DNA from: Pocillopora verrucosa
Taxonomy: Eukaryota; Cnidaria; Anthozoa; Scleractinia; Pocilloporidae
DNA: 64,000 nucleotides
NCBI RefSeq assembly: GCF_036669915.1
Contig: NC_089324.1
Coordinates: 1,509,174 to 1,573,173 of the forward strand
Reading direction: 5' to 3'
Positions 11,501 through 21,822 of this stretch are shown piece after piece (position 1 is the first letter of the stretch; every line of letters begins with the position of its first letter). The notes under the pieces are model-generated. The model ran no database searches. It had not been told where the DNA came from and was given only the letters and a program-made list of their open reading frames with translations. The position numbers and the translations under genes were made by a program.

Positions 11501-14500
11501 TTTAATTTTTGTTGCCAAATTTATTTTTCACTTGCCATGGGGACCAAAGGTTTGCATCTTGGAGCATTGGTAATGCATGATTCTGGGGTGATATTGTAAG
11601 AAGAAGCTAGATGTCAGTCACTCAAAGGGGTCAAAGGGTTAATAAGAAAAGGCACTGATAGGCTCCAGGCGCAGTGCTCCTGTGTGTGAGATTATTACAG
11701 CAGTTTTTAATAGATTCCCTCTTGTTCCAAAGGACAAACCAGAGGTGAGCAAACCAGAGGTGAGCAAACCAGAGGTGAGCAAACCAGAGGTTAAACCAGA
11801 GGTTAAAACAAGTAAATCATCAACTGCATCATCTACAACAAAAGGTTCAGAGGTGAGCTCTATACCTAACATTGTGTGCTCTATCATCAAGTACATGTAA
11901 GCTCCCATCTTAAAAAAATTATTGACCAGGCTTGGTTGGCTCACATTGTAGGCCACTGCCATGTGGTAGGGTGAGGGTTCAAGTCCCAGAGCAGACCAAC
12001 CCTCAGGGTCTTAAAATAACTAATGAGAATGTACTGTCTTTGCTACGACATTGGCAAATGGTTTGGCATTCTAGTCTCTGATGGGGATGATAACCCTTAC
12101 GCCCTGTCTCCTGTATCCTCTCTTTACTGGTTAGCAGGGGACATTAAAGAACCCATGCACCTCTTGCAAAGAGAAGGGAACATAGCTCCTGGTGTTGTGA
12201 TCTGACCTTGTTATTGTTCATACAGGCCACTTATTAAACCAGCTTTGAACTGAACTTGACCAGCCTCACTAAATATTGCAAATACTCTCTTATGCATGTA
12301 AAATATGAAATTAACCCTTTAATTCCAAGAAGTGATTAATGTGTAACCTCTCCCTACAATATCCATACATTATCCAGCAAACAGGTAATGAGAATATTCA
12401 AACTTATCAGGTGGAAGTTGTCGCCATGATCCAACACCAAATTATGAGGATAAGTGTTACTTCCAGAGGGGAGAATTTATTATTCAACAGTTCTTGAGAG
12501 ATGAAATTAGGAGATCCTCGCAGCTAAGAACACTACTGAAACGAGTAGTTGTAAATGGGACCTGAAAAAAATTTCAGGCCCGTACGGGATTTGAACCCAT
12601 GACCTCTGCGATACCGGTGCAGCGCTCTACCAATTGAGCTAACAAGCCAACTGGGAGCTGGTCAATGAATTGGGTCCAAATAAACATCCGAGTGAATAAA
12701 GATTTGAGATATATGAAAACTGACAAATATGCAAATATGTGAGTTTTCATATATCTCAAATCTTCAGTTCTTGAGAGTTAAAGCATTAAGTATGAAAACC
12801 TGCAACTCTGACATTGTGGATTATCATTCATGTTGCAAGGAAAGAATGTCAATGCCATCTTGTGAATGCACAAACATCCCAAGATCACATTTTCTAAAAA
12901 CTGTGACAATGGGTCAGCTGACACACACCCTGTACACTCACAAAACAAGTCAGCTTGCACTGTAATTTGAATCTGTGAACAAGATGAACAATATGTTTGA
13001 AAGTTTTACTAAGTTACTTCAAGATTGTAAAATGCACCATCCTAATTTTGTGACTGATCCATCACTTGTCTCTGATTTTCAATGTATTACCCTTTCTGAT
13101 GTTAACAATGGTTATTTTGTTCCTTAAGAATTCAGAAAGTTCTAAAAAGCCATCTTCAAAAAGTTCATCGGTAAGCTTCAAGGTCTTTCATAAAGTTTTG
13201 TCTTCAAGTTGATATCTTCAAAATGTCTTAAAAGGGATTTTAAGGCTCTTTCACTGTTGCATTTGCAATTTCCTACACAGCTTTGGGTGCGAACATAATT
13301 TCTTGCCTTTACTTCATAAGCAAGAAAACTTCTGTTACAAAAGCCATGGTTCCAGCTGATGAGAATGAGCTATTGAATAATAATGATTTTGTTTAATTAT
13401 CTGTCATTTATTAGTCTTATCCTTTAGCGGTTTTTCTTTTCAAGACATTTTAGGTGTTATCCAATAAATTTTCAAAATTGATCATTTTGTTGTGCAGCAA
13501 TTATGAGATGTAATAGCCTTTTTATAATGATAGCAATAATAATGATAATGTTAATGATAATACTTATTATTATTACTAATATCCTAATGGTAATTGTTAT
13601 CCCTGTGATAATAGTTTTAGGTTGTTGATTATATTTATTAAAAATACTCTTGTACCATTTTTCTTTTTATTGATGTTGTTGTTATTTTGCTAATGATTTG
13701 TAGAAAAAGCCCAAAAAAACAGGAACAACTAAGAAGAAAACTGAAGAAAAGGTGAATATCAAGTCTTTTTTTAAAAAATCGTTTATATGTAATCCTTCTT
13801 TTTCACATACTGCTCACAGATGAGAAATAGCAACATTTTTTCCCCAGGATCTTTGGAATTGATATGGTAGTTCAGTCTGATTGCAAGGGTGAGTGCAGTC
13901 TTGAGAAGGATTGTTGTCAGCAGTAGTGACTGACAATTCAACATCCTGAGCAGGAGTTGGGACTTCACAGGACTACACTCACCTGGATGATCAGACGACA
14001 CTATCACATGTTAACTACAGGTTCAAACCATTTACTGTATAATTTGAATATGTTTGTATTCTTGGTGATTTCTTGGATTCTGGATGTCTATGTCCTGTAG
14101 CTTTGTTCCATTTATTATTAATAATGATAGTTATGATGGTGGTAATTACCTCAGTTATAAAGATGTTAACCCTTAACTCCCATAAGTGACCAAGACAGAA
14201 TTTCTCCTTACAATATCAACACAATATCAAGCAGGCAGGTGATGAGAATAAAGAAAAATATCAGTTAGGGGATTATAAGGTGATTCAATGCCAAATTCTC
14301 CAAACTAACATCACAAGAACTGTATGGCAGGCAGTAAGGAGAATTACTAATGAGATCTTGGGAGTTAAAGGGTTAAAAGATATGATATTGATATAAAAAG
14401 TTGTTAATTTTTTGTTTTGTTTCTAACAGGTTGTGAACCGTATTTGTCAAACAAAACGTGATGGGGTCTTTGTATTAGTCATCGAGGCTATACCAGTGAA

Positions 14501-17500
14501 TAAACTTGAAAAAGATGAGGACTTTGATCTGAGTTGTAAGTAACAAAATCATCTGCTTGAGTGAAATAATGGATCATTGTCATTTATTTAAGAAAAAGAT
14601 TCCATGTTGTTGTGTGTTATACTTTGCTAATGACAGCTGATTGTCTCTCGTACAGTGGATGTTGAAATGAAAGGGAAGAATGGTTATCTGTCTGCATCTG
14701 ATTGGCCTCTGTATCCTGTAAGTGGAAAGAGTGTGTTTTGCTATTGCATGGTTTATTCTTGATGTTGCTACATGCATTCAATTATTCCTTGCCATTAAAA
14801 ATGCAACCTACTAGAATGTCAAAAATTGTTGTTTATTCTGTGCTTGTCAATGGGTGGCTTGCAACAGGGTTCTTTTTTTTCACCAATATATCTTGACAAT
14901 GATGGCTACCCTGGATGTTCCCTCTAAAATCCAAGCAAGTATTGTATTTTGTGTCTAGGACCAGTAAGAGTTAATATTGAAGTTTAGCAGCAGGCACAAA
15001 AAGGAGAGGGAATTCAGTTGTAATCAGCTTGAGTTTGAATTTACAAAGACCATGATTACAGCAATTGTTAAAGTACAGAAAATCCAAAGTATTAAAAAAA
15101 TTTCAGATTTGTCAAATTCCAAAAACTTAGTGACCCTTTAAGAAAATGGTGTTGATGTACAATTCTCAATCTTTTAAAGAACTTGTGGAGTATTTTTGCC
15201 ATTTTTTACTACCTGGGTAATGGTATAAGGCACATGACAAAGAATCCAAAACTGTTTCATTGGTAGCTCTAGTGGTGTTTTTTACAGAGCGCCATTGTTA
15301 ACAGCAATGGAACTCGTGGTGAGTGCGTAGAGCGTGGTGAAACGGAAAAGGTGAACTGATGGGAAACAAAATGAAAAGTGGCTTTATTTAATGGTCGAAG
15401 TTATCTTTACTTACATGTACACACTCACTCAATAAAAGAGTGTTCATCAGAATCTGTTTTTCATCCCTTTAGTTTTATGGCACCATGTCACTTCTCTATG
15501 TGTTCTACGGTCTTGTGTGGCTGATCGTTTCTGCTTGCCAGTGGAGAGATTTACTCAGAATACAGGTATAGGTATTAATCTCATCTTACTTTCAGTGATG
15601 CAGTGGTTTTATTAGGAGCTGGTTACTTATAGGCAGCTGCTTTCGAAAAAAGTTTTTGAATTTCCCCCTCCCCCTCCCATGGCGTTGTCATTGTATGGAT
15701 TTTTTTTCCACACGTGTAAAGTGAAGACGAGCTCTCTTGTCTTTATGAATAATAAGTAATTTTCAAGTTTTGTACCAGAACAGTTCAATCTTGTAATTTT
15801 TATCTTCATCAACTCCTGCAAATCTTCCAAAGAAAAACAGCTACAGTGTATGAAGAAAAGTAATGATGAGTGAATGGAAAATAAGATGACACTAAACCCT
15901 TAAACTCCCAAGATCTGATCGTTTATTCTCCTATCTAGCTGCTATACATTTCCTAGTAAACTAGTTACGAGAATTTGGTTTTAGATCAAGATAACTTTTA
16001 TCTAACGTTATACTTGAGCTGTACTGCAGGCGTGTTTTTCTTCTTCCATGAATATAATTTTGACTTGTTCATGGTTTTCTTTTCAGTTTTGGATTGGAGG
16101 TGTTATTGCTCTGGGTGAGTAAACTGTCTTGTTAGTAAACTGTCAGGGCGCGTGTCATATGAACTTCGTAATAGACCCTGGAGTCTCTGTGGCTCAGTGG
16201 TAGAGCATCGGAGTGCGGAATCTGAAAGTCTGAGATTTGATTCCTCTTGGGGACTCAGAATTTTCTTCTTTGTCCCACGCTCGTGACAAGACGTAAAAAA
16301 AAACATCTTTCTCTAAACTATCTTGTGTTCCTATATATTTATTTATGACAGATTCACTCCACTAGATTACAATGAATTAAATTAAATTTATCACTACAAT
16401 AAAGAAAGGTTGTAGAGGAGACAACCGAAATCGCTGACGCACCATGCTAGGGATGTCCTGTTAATTAAAGTGTAAGGAAAGCATTTACAAACATAAAAAT
16501 AGGAGTTTTAATTATCTTAAATCAAAATTAAAACATTCCTTTTAAAGGCTGCAATATCATCTGATTCTCTCAATTGAAATCTGAATAAACACGACACAAT
16601 TATCTTATATACAATGGTAGCAGTGAAATCAACTATTTTGACTCAAAGAAACCAAATAAACAAACAAACTTCATTGTATTTTATACAGACAGTGCATTGC
16701 GTGGGATTTGTACGCGCCACGCACGGGTGATGTTTCAGTTCAGAGCGATCACTGTTTTCATGAACATACGACCCAAGAATTATTCTACTGTTCAGGCATT
16801 GAAAAAAAAAAAGAACCGTGAACTCTTGGGTTTAATACTATTGCATTGCAGTCGTCATTTTTTCATGATTATTCTTTTTGTAGGTATGCTGGAAAAGGCT
16901 GTGTTCTTCTCAGAGTACAATAACATTAACATTACCGGGGAGACAAGTAAGTGCTCTTACTTTTCACTCAATTAATGTTAAAAAATGTGAATCCTCTAAT
17001 GTGTATTTGTGGAAAATATGCTCTTCTTTGTTATTGCCTTCTCATTAAGGTATCTCTTGGATACTTACTCTGCAAGTGATTTGCATCAATTTATCTAATT
17101 TTCCTGATTATTTGTTGGTCACCTGTCTTCTTTTTAGACCCAGGATTGACAGTTTTTGCTGAGCTTGTGTCATGTGTCAAGAGAACGTTGGCTCGAATCT
17201 TGGTCATCATTGTCAGTATGGGATTCGGTATCGTCAAGTAAGTTCGTGTGTTTGTTCTTCTGGCCTTGTCAGAGTTTTGTTCTTAGACAAGACACTTTAT
17301 TCTGCCTTTGTCCACCCAGGAGTATAAATGGGTACCAGCGAAATGTTGAGGTAACTGAAGAAAACACTGAAGGGGGAGTGGGGAGTGGGCTGGGCTGGAT
17401 GGTAGGGTAGGGAAATGTCTCTGATCGCTTCATTCTACTGAACCCCTGACGGGATGGCTTTTGATTCGTAAACTTATGTTATTTTACTACGTTATTTATT

Positions 17501-20500
17501 GAAGTACCTTTAATTTCGAATTATAACATAAAATCTTTTTCCCGTATCAGACCCAGACTGGGATCAACCCTTCATCGAGTGTTAGGAGTTGGAGCTTTGT
17601 ACTTCATCCTGGCTACTATCGAGGGATGCTTTAGAGCACTTCGTGTAAGTCTGTCAATCACCGCTTATTTTCTCTAAGAGACCTCAGGACTTCATACGAA
17701 TGAGCGTCTAATTTGAAACGGTTTTGTTAGATTTCGGGTGGTTCCTTTACAGATTTTTGAAGACAGTGTGTACTCTCGGACAGTTCTGTACAGTTCGTCT
17801 TGTTTTCGGACACTTTTCGGGTGGTTCCTTTACAGATTTTTTTAAGACAATGTGTGCTTTCGGACATTTCCTTGCAGTTCGTCTTGTTTTCGGACACTTT
17901 CGTCAGATTTCGGACTCTACCGTCCAATTTCGGACGCTATTGTCCAATCTCGAACTCTCGTCCGATTTCGGAGGTTTTCGTCGCATGGAGTTAGGTCGCC
18001 AAGTTGTGTCTGAAAAAAGTTGTTCTTGGATTCCGGACTATGACGTTTCCAATGTAGAATGATAATGGTCCAACTTTTTCTTGGGCAGTCTTGACACCAA
18101 TTGATTTTTTCTATATTTCTTTTGTCTTTTATCAATTATAATGATAGGAAACGAAATAAAGAGAAGAATAGTACTTCGATAAAGTTTCGGCTCAATGAAA
18201 ATTGCTTTTGTATTTACGGGCACTTGGGTAACTTTTTTTGCAGCCAAAATCTGATCCTGGTCGTCAGCAGTTGATTGCCAGTATCCCGTTGGCTGTTCTG
18301 GATGCCTCCATCTGCTGGTGGATATTTATGTCCTTGGTTCAGACCACAAGGACTCTTCGTATCAGACGCAACCTGGTGAAACTCTCCCTGTACCGCCACT
18401 TCACAAACACTCTTATCTTTGCAGTTTTGGGTGAGCTCATTTCTTTAGTTTTTGCGGGCGAATTCTTGATGACATTCTTCTTGTCCCCGTACTCCTCCAC
18501 TCTCTCCCCGTCCATGACCTGTACATCCTTCACTCATTTCTTCCCCTTCCGGCCCCCGTCACATCTTTGTTGCTCTCCTATTTCCCTCCCTTTTCCTCCT
18601 CCTCTCTTCCACTTTCCCTGCTTCCTTGCCCTCTTGCCATCTTTTCTGCCTACCGCCTGCTCCTCTACCCTGCGTCTTCCTCCTTCTTCTTCCCTTCACA
18701 CTTTCTGTACCCCTACCCTCTAACCCTTACAGCCTCCTTCCTTCACTCTCTGTCTTTCCCTCATTATGTCCCTCTTTCAAATAACATCTTCCCCCTCAGT
18801 TCAACTGCCTCGTTCCTTTTCGCATACACAAATTATGACAATGATACTGTATTTCGTTTGTTGTTCTTCATATTCTAGCATCTGTGGCCTACATGATTTG
18901 GTCCATCAAGACTCACAGATTTTCCAAGGGTGGTTGTATCACGGTAAGGAGTTGAAATCGTGATGTCACAACACTGACCTTCTGCTAAGTTCTTGTAGGG
19001 CCAACGAAGGGCCAACGCTGTCACAACACTGACCTTCTGCTAAGTTCTTGTAGGACTAACGAAGGGCCAACGCTGTCGCAACACTGACCTTCTGCTAAGT
19101 TCTTGTAGGGCCAACGAAGGGCCAACGCTGTCACAACACTGACCTTCTGCTAAGTTCTTGTAGGGCTAACGAAGGGCCAACGCTCGAAGTGACAGCTTTA
19201 GAAATTCTTTACGGAGGCCAGTTTACGTTATTCTCTTGTAGGACTGGTCTGAGTTGTGGCTTGATGAAGCTTTTTGGCATTTCCTGTTCTCAATCGTGCT
19301 GCTTGTCATTATGGTTTTGTGGAGACCCACAGCAAATAATCAAAGGTAAACAGGTTTCGTTCATCTGCTAATCAAGCAATTTTCAATCGGGCGTTGAGAG
19401 TGACATGAGTCTGTTTGGTTCTGCTTAACTTCGTTCTCTTATTGCTCAAAAAATTGACGTCACCCTTGCAACCAATCAGATGTAAAATTTCATCAATTGG
19501 GGAATTGATTACTCGTGTTTTCGCGCGCTCGGGGCGGTGCACTTGTTTTCAAGGCGAGTTCTTATTGGCTCCTTATAACCGTTCTACGTGATTCGTCTAG
19601 AAAACTCGCGCCACTTTTTAAACCAACCAGATGAGAACTTAAAAATAAATTGTGACTTCGTCACTCGCGCGTTCCCGCGCTTCAAGCTGTATGCTTGTTT
19701 CCTCTTTAAGTTCTCATTGGCTCCCCGTACATTTTCCTTTCTTCTGGTTGACTGTCGTGATTACTACGCCTCTGCATATACTGGGCCCTCAATCAAAAAG
19801 TGCCTGGTTTCCTTTTGAGAGATTCCAAACGTCACTAACGAAAATTTGAAAGACGTCCGAAGAATTCCGAGAATGTTCCGAAGATTTCCGAGAATGTTCC
19901 GAAGAATTCCGAGGATGTTCCGAAGATTTCCGATCGTCGCATATTCTCACCTGTTGCAATCTTTTCTCTGACAGGTACGCCTTCACCCCAATTGTTGACT
20001 TTGGTGACGAAGAAGATGAAGACGAGAACATGACCCTGTCAGATGCTTTCGGTGAGAGTCCGAAAACACTTCTTTACGGCTGTAACCCTTTACACACTAA
20101 CATCTGTATGCATATTCTTTACACTGTTCTCCATTCATCTCCTAAGGTGCTGGAAAGGAGACTCTCTTTAACAATCAACAGCTTCTTTAGTTTGTGATCA
20201 TTTCTTGTATTCTCATGACCTTAATGGTTGATTAAGGGGTGATACTGTAAAGAGAAATAAGAAATTAGTCAGTCTTAGGGGTCATCGGGATAATTTTGCT
20301 CTGCTGCGCACCATGGGGTAGAAGAAGCTTCATTTGCAACCAAAACTACGCGGAACTTGTTCAACTTGGTATTTTACTAGATATAAAGTACCATCGTTTG
20401 TCTCACAATTTTCGGACTGCATACTGCGAGTCCTCTTCAGGAGACGAGGTCAACTAGTATCTTGTCACTTTATGGATGATAAAGTATTTTGGTTATTTTC

Positions 20501-21822
20501 TTTTAGGTCCACTGTGTAGCTTGCTAGGTTAGTGTGGCATTTTTCAGCAGCCAAGAGTCCTTCCTCTAAATTGCGGTTTTTTTTTTATTTTTCGCAGATG
20601 GCATGAAGATGAGGAATGTCAAGAACACACCAGAAGTTATCATCAATGGCGACACGAAAAGAAAACACAAACCAGTAAGTTCATGAAAACGTTGTATAGT
20701 GTCTGAATCAAAATTGATTCAGTGACAGTGACTGTCTGAGCAGCGCGTAACCAGTTGTTTCTTTGCGTTCAGGAGGATGATCTGAAATGGGTTGAAGAAA
20801 ACATCCCCAGCTCTGCAGCTGATGCGTAAGTTATCATAGACTATTTTGCAAATATTCGCCGAAAATGAGATGAATATTTTACAGGATTGCGTTTTTGGTA
20901 CTTGACCCTGGTGTTACCAAGGAGACTGGGGAAGGAGCGGTGGGCTGGTAACTAGCGGGGCAAACTCTGGATCGAAAGGAGTGGGTTCGAGTCTCGGCCA
21001 GGTCATTCTGTTCTGTTCTTTGGAAAAACGCTTAACTCCCAAAGTGTGTCACTCATTTTCCTCCTTCCTCCCCCCCCTCCCCTCCCTTAGGAGTATAAAT
21101 GGGCGCAGGCAAACTGTCAGTGAAATGTTGGAGGGCACAGGTCAGAGGAGGGGGGGGGGACGGACTTGCAATGGACTGGAATCTCATCCAGGAGGGGTAG
21201 CAATACTCCTTGTCGCTCAATGCTACGGAAACTGGGATAGGCACGGGCTGTTTCATAGTATTGTATCTTCTTTATTTTATTAAAACATTCAACCTTTACA
21301 TGGTTTGTGTAACGTTTTTTAGAGTCTTACCAAGTGTGTTGGACTCAGATGAGGTGAGTCACATTTCCATTGTGTTGTTCTGCTAACAGAATCGCAAACT
21401 GCTTCAAATTTTACAAGAGAGAATATCTTTTCCCTTCCTGTCACGAGCGTGAGACACAAACAAATTCTAAGTCCTTATGAGGGATCGAACCTCAGGCATT
21501 CGAATTCCGCGCTCCAACGCTTAACCATTGAATCATAAAGACTGTACAGTGAACTAGGCGATTGCAAGGTTCATATATGACACACGTCCTGCATACTGCT
21601 AAAATCAGCAATGTTGAAAGCCTCTAAAAATGGTATATTTTAAGCCCGTCAGTTAAACAAAAAAAATTGTTTTCGTCTCGTCAGGAACGTGGGACAAATA
21701 ATATACTTCTCATTCCCCAAAAAGCATTTAAAGAATCTTTGTAGCCATCGAAGTAAAAACATTTTATTTTATCTTGTTAGGAACTAATGACAACCAAGTT
21801 TGAGATGTCCAAAATGGAATAA
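2546..21822 (+). CDS. TMEM87A: TMEM87A-like Golgi seven-transmembrane GOLD protein (27 exons)
   Basis: Exons: 2546-2650, 2787-2847, 5187-5272, 5722-5838, 7118-7177, 8347-8400, 9501-9557, 10258-10317, 10444-10512, 11733-11852, 13129-13170, 13704-13751, 14430-14535, 14656-14717, 15473-15565, 16087-16114, 16884-16946, 17138-17237, 17551-17644, 18244-18430, 18879-18943, 19242-19345, 19975-20051, 20598-20674, 20773-20825, 21323-21353, 21781-21822. They total 2061 bp with continuous phase, giving 686 residues (human is about 555). Seen: a signal peptide (about 1-24), a luminal region, a charged insert (124-293), then seven membrane spans from about residue 345. Diagnostic stretches are [80 protein letters not shown] and a terminal LDSDEE/FEMSKME. 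The family acts in the Golgi in protein transport and has been linked to cation conductance or mechanosensing. The 2787-2847 to 5187-5272 join is the least certain. Confidence 0.9.
3451..3527. repeat. Short tandem repeat (AGCTTTCAC / AGCTTTC units)
   Basis: About ten mixed units of AGCTTTC and AGCTTTCAC in a row, inside the Penelope remnant at a break in its RT frame. Confidence 0.8.
3683..3722 (+). ncRNA. Hammerhead-type ribozyme core of the Penelope-like element
   Basis: CTGATGA at 3683-3689, stem II GGCAC/GTGTC at 3691-3695 and 3705-3709, then GAAAC at 3710-3714 and a GTC cleavage triplet at 3720-3722 with a minimal stem III. Hammerhead motifs are known in the terminal repeats of Penelope-like elements. 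I could not find a convincing stem I, so current activity is unlikely. Confidence 0.55.
5508..5702. repeat. MITE-like element, family A
   Basis: Begins TTAACCCTTTACCTCCCATG followed by AGTGACCAAGACAGAATTTC, the family A signature. The right end is degraded. Confidence 0.65.
5959..6454. mobile_element. Long foldback (inverted-repeat) element in TMEM87A intron 4
   Basis: The left arm (TCCAGTTGCCGACAGTTCAA and onward) is mirrored by the right arm ending in TTGACTGGA. Both arms carry matching blocks: CGAGTTGGTCTTCAAT, ACAACTTATTAGAAGTTAAA and a GCAAATAAAGCAAGGT segment. Arms are about 200 bp with a short spacer around 6200, so an RNA copy would form a long hairpin. No coding capacity. Confidence 0.75.
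7444..8300. repeat. Two family C MITEs fused head to head
   Basis: 7444-7640 is a reverse copy and 8123-8300 a forward copy, joined at a centre that has lost the outer termini of both. The join was later interrupted by the element at 7656-8122. Confidence 0.6.
7656..8122. mobile_element. Non-autonomous DNA transposon with CAGGGCGTGAAATT ends
   Basis: Terminal inverted repeats CAGGGCGTGAAATT / AATTTCACGCCCTG, flanked by ACATG at 7651-7655 and 8123-8127. Internal TTGGCGAC/GTCGCC blocks also fold back. The CAGGG ends recall hAT-like elements, but those usually make 8-bp duplications, so the superfamily is open. Confidence 0.7.
8772..8982. repeat. MITE-like element, family A (reverse)
   Basis: Begins CTCTTTAACTCCCAGATC and closes with TTGGTCACTCATAAGAGTTC then AAGGGTTAA. 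Confidence 0.65.
9236..9375. repeat. Interspersed repeat with CCAAT-type motifs
   Basis: Contains GTGATTGGTCCAGAAAACT and CAACCAATCAGATGTAAAA. Relatives sit at 19441-19765, 41675-41830 and 53760-53905. No protein or terminal repeat was found. Confidence 0.5.
9765..9859 (+). promoter_or_regulatory. Cluster of four TGCATG sites downstream of TMEM87A exon 7
   Basis: TGCATG occurs at 9765, 9792, 9821 and 9854, 208 to 297 bases after the exon 7 donor. (U)GCAUG is the binding site of RBFOX-family splicing factors, which promote inclusion of the exon upstream of the site. Function here is inferred. Confidence 0.4.
10556..10762. repeat. MITE-like element, family B
   Basis: Carries AGGAGTGACCAGCATCTAAT and TACTGATGTTAGGGTCAAAA, the family B signature. 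Confidence 0.6.
10857..11066. repeat. MITE-like element, family B (reverse)
   Basis: Begins TAACCCTTTACACCCTAACA and ends TAGTCACTCTTAGGGCTCCA then AGGGTTAA. With the copy just upstream it forms an inverted pair in the intron before exon 10. Confidence 0.65.
11577..11641. repeat. Truncated family B MITE
   Basis: Only the last 65 bp of the family are present, ending CAAAGGGTTAA. Confidence 0.5.
11748..11805 (+). repeat. 15-bp in-frame tandem repeat in TMEM87A exon 10 (V-S-K-P-E)
   Basis: GTGAGCAAACCAGAG repeats three times, followed by shorter GTTAAACCAGAG units. Each GAG|GTGAGC junction equals the exon's own splice donor at 11852/11853. Confidence 0.85.
11925..12235. repeat. Probable SINE-type repeat in intron 10
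   Basis: Contains a pol III B-box-like GGTTCAAGTCC preceded by TTGGCTCACATTGTAGG, then a body with no long reading frame. Assignment is tentative. Confidence 0.4.
12501..12764 (-). mobile_element. tRNA-derived SINE with palindromic head
   Basis: On the minus strand a tRNA-like module (about 12580-12650) has a D-arm with A box TAGCTCAATTGGTAGAGC, an anticodon-like arm CTGCA-CCGGTAT-CGCAG, and a B box GGTTCAAATCCC. Flanking 13-bp duplications, CAGTTCTTGAGAG, lie at 12488-12500 and 12765-12777. The 5' head is a near-perfect palindrome (see 12697-12763). The extended body and direct repeats argue for a SINE rather than a working tRNA gene. Confidence 0.8.
12697..12763. repeat. Palindrome forming the SINE head
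   Basis: AAGATTTGAGATATATGAAA on one side is mirrored by TTTCATATATCTCAAATCTT on the other, with a spacer of about 20 bp that itself contains ATATGCAAATAT. Confidence 0.85.
14167..14376. repeat. MITE-like element, family A
   Basis: A full copy: TTAACCCTTAACTCCCATAA at the left, TTGGGAGTTAAAGGGTTAA at the right. Good family reference. Confidence 0.75.
15894..16008. repeat. Truncated family C MITE
   Basis: Starts AAACCCTTAAACTCCCAAGA and stops after about 115 bp. Confidence 0.55.
16130..16320 (+). mobile_element. tRNA-derived SINE (GTGGCTCAGTGGTAGAGC type)
   Basis: A box GTGGCTCAGTGGTAGAGC near 16189, B box GATTTGATTCC, then a tail with TGTCCCACGCTCGTGACAAG and a short A-run. A reverse copy of the same family is at 21415-21603. 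Confidence 0.7.
17255..17445 (+). mobile_element. SINE fragment (AGGAGTATAAATGGGTACC family)
   Basis: Shares CCAGGAGTATAAATGGGTAC and GCGAAATGTTGAGG with the longer copy at 20905-21268. Only the body is present. Confidence 0.55.
17733..17898. repeat. Two-copy 83-bp tandem repeat in intron 19
   Basis: TTCGGGTGGTTCCTTTACAG recurs at 17733 and 17816. Each copy ends in TTCGTCTTGTTTTCGGACAC, leading into a run of TTTCGGAC-type units up to about 17970. Confidence 0.8.
18966..19185 (+). repeat. Four-copy 55-bp tandem repeat before exon 22
   Basis: Units start at 18966, 19021, 19076 and 19131 with CACAACACTGACCTTCTGCT (one copy has CGCAACACTG). Each contains TTCTTGTAGG, close to the genuine acceptor TTCTCTTGTAGG at 19231-19242. 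Confidence 0.9.
19441..19765. repeat. CCAAT-containing interspersed repeat, two adjacent partial copies
   Basis: CAACCAATCAGATGTAAAAT and AACCAACCAGATGAGAACTT blocks alternate with TTGGCTCC segments, as in the copy at 9236-9375. Confidence 0.45.
19855..19940. repeat. 18-bp tandem repeat (GTTCCGAAGAATTCCGAG units)
   Basis: About four to five units of TGTTCCGAAGA(A/T)TTCCGAG(A/G)A in intron 22, just before exon 23. Confidence 0.75.
20083..20293. repeat. MITE-like element, family B (reverse)
   Basis: Contains TAACCCTTTACACACTAACA, CTGTATGCATATTCTTTACA and the AGTCTTAGGGGTCAT end. Confidence 0.6.
20905..21268 (+). mobile_element. SINE with B-box and GAGTATAAATGGG body
   Basis: A B-box-like GGGTTCGAGTCTCGG at about 20984, then CTTAGGAGTATAAATGGGCG, a G-run and GGTAGCAATACTCCTTGTCG. 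No protein is encoded. Confidence 0.6.
21415..21603 (-). mobile_element. tRNA-derived SINE, reverse copy
   Basis: The minus strand reads ATTCAATGGTTAAGCGTTGG and GAGGTTCGATCCCTC, then TGTCTCACGCTCGTGACAGG: same family as 16130-16320. Confidence 0.65.

Larger units (their letters stand above)
12312..12787. repeat. Family C MITE split by a SINE
   Basis: Begins TTAACCCTTTAATTCCAAGA. Its last bases (TTCTTGAGAGTTAAAGC) resume at 12768, after the SINE at 12501-12764. Confidence 0.65.

Noticed and set aside
11639..11962. Minus-strand frame with [12 protein letters not shown] repeats
   Set aside because: Antisense shadow of the exon 10 KPEVS repeat.
12580..12650. Minus-strand tRNA gene with a GGT-like anticodon
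   Set aside because: It lies inside a unit bounded by 13-bp target-site duplications, with extra head and tail, so it is a SINE.
18238..18878. Plus-strand frames continuing past TMEM87A exon 20
   Set aside because: The coding match ends at the donor at 18430; the rest is a pyrimidine-rich intron.
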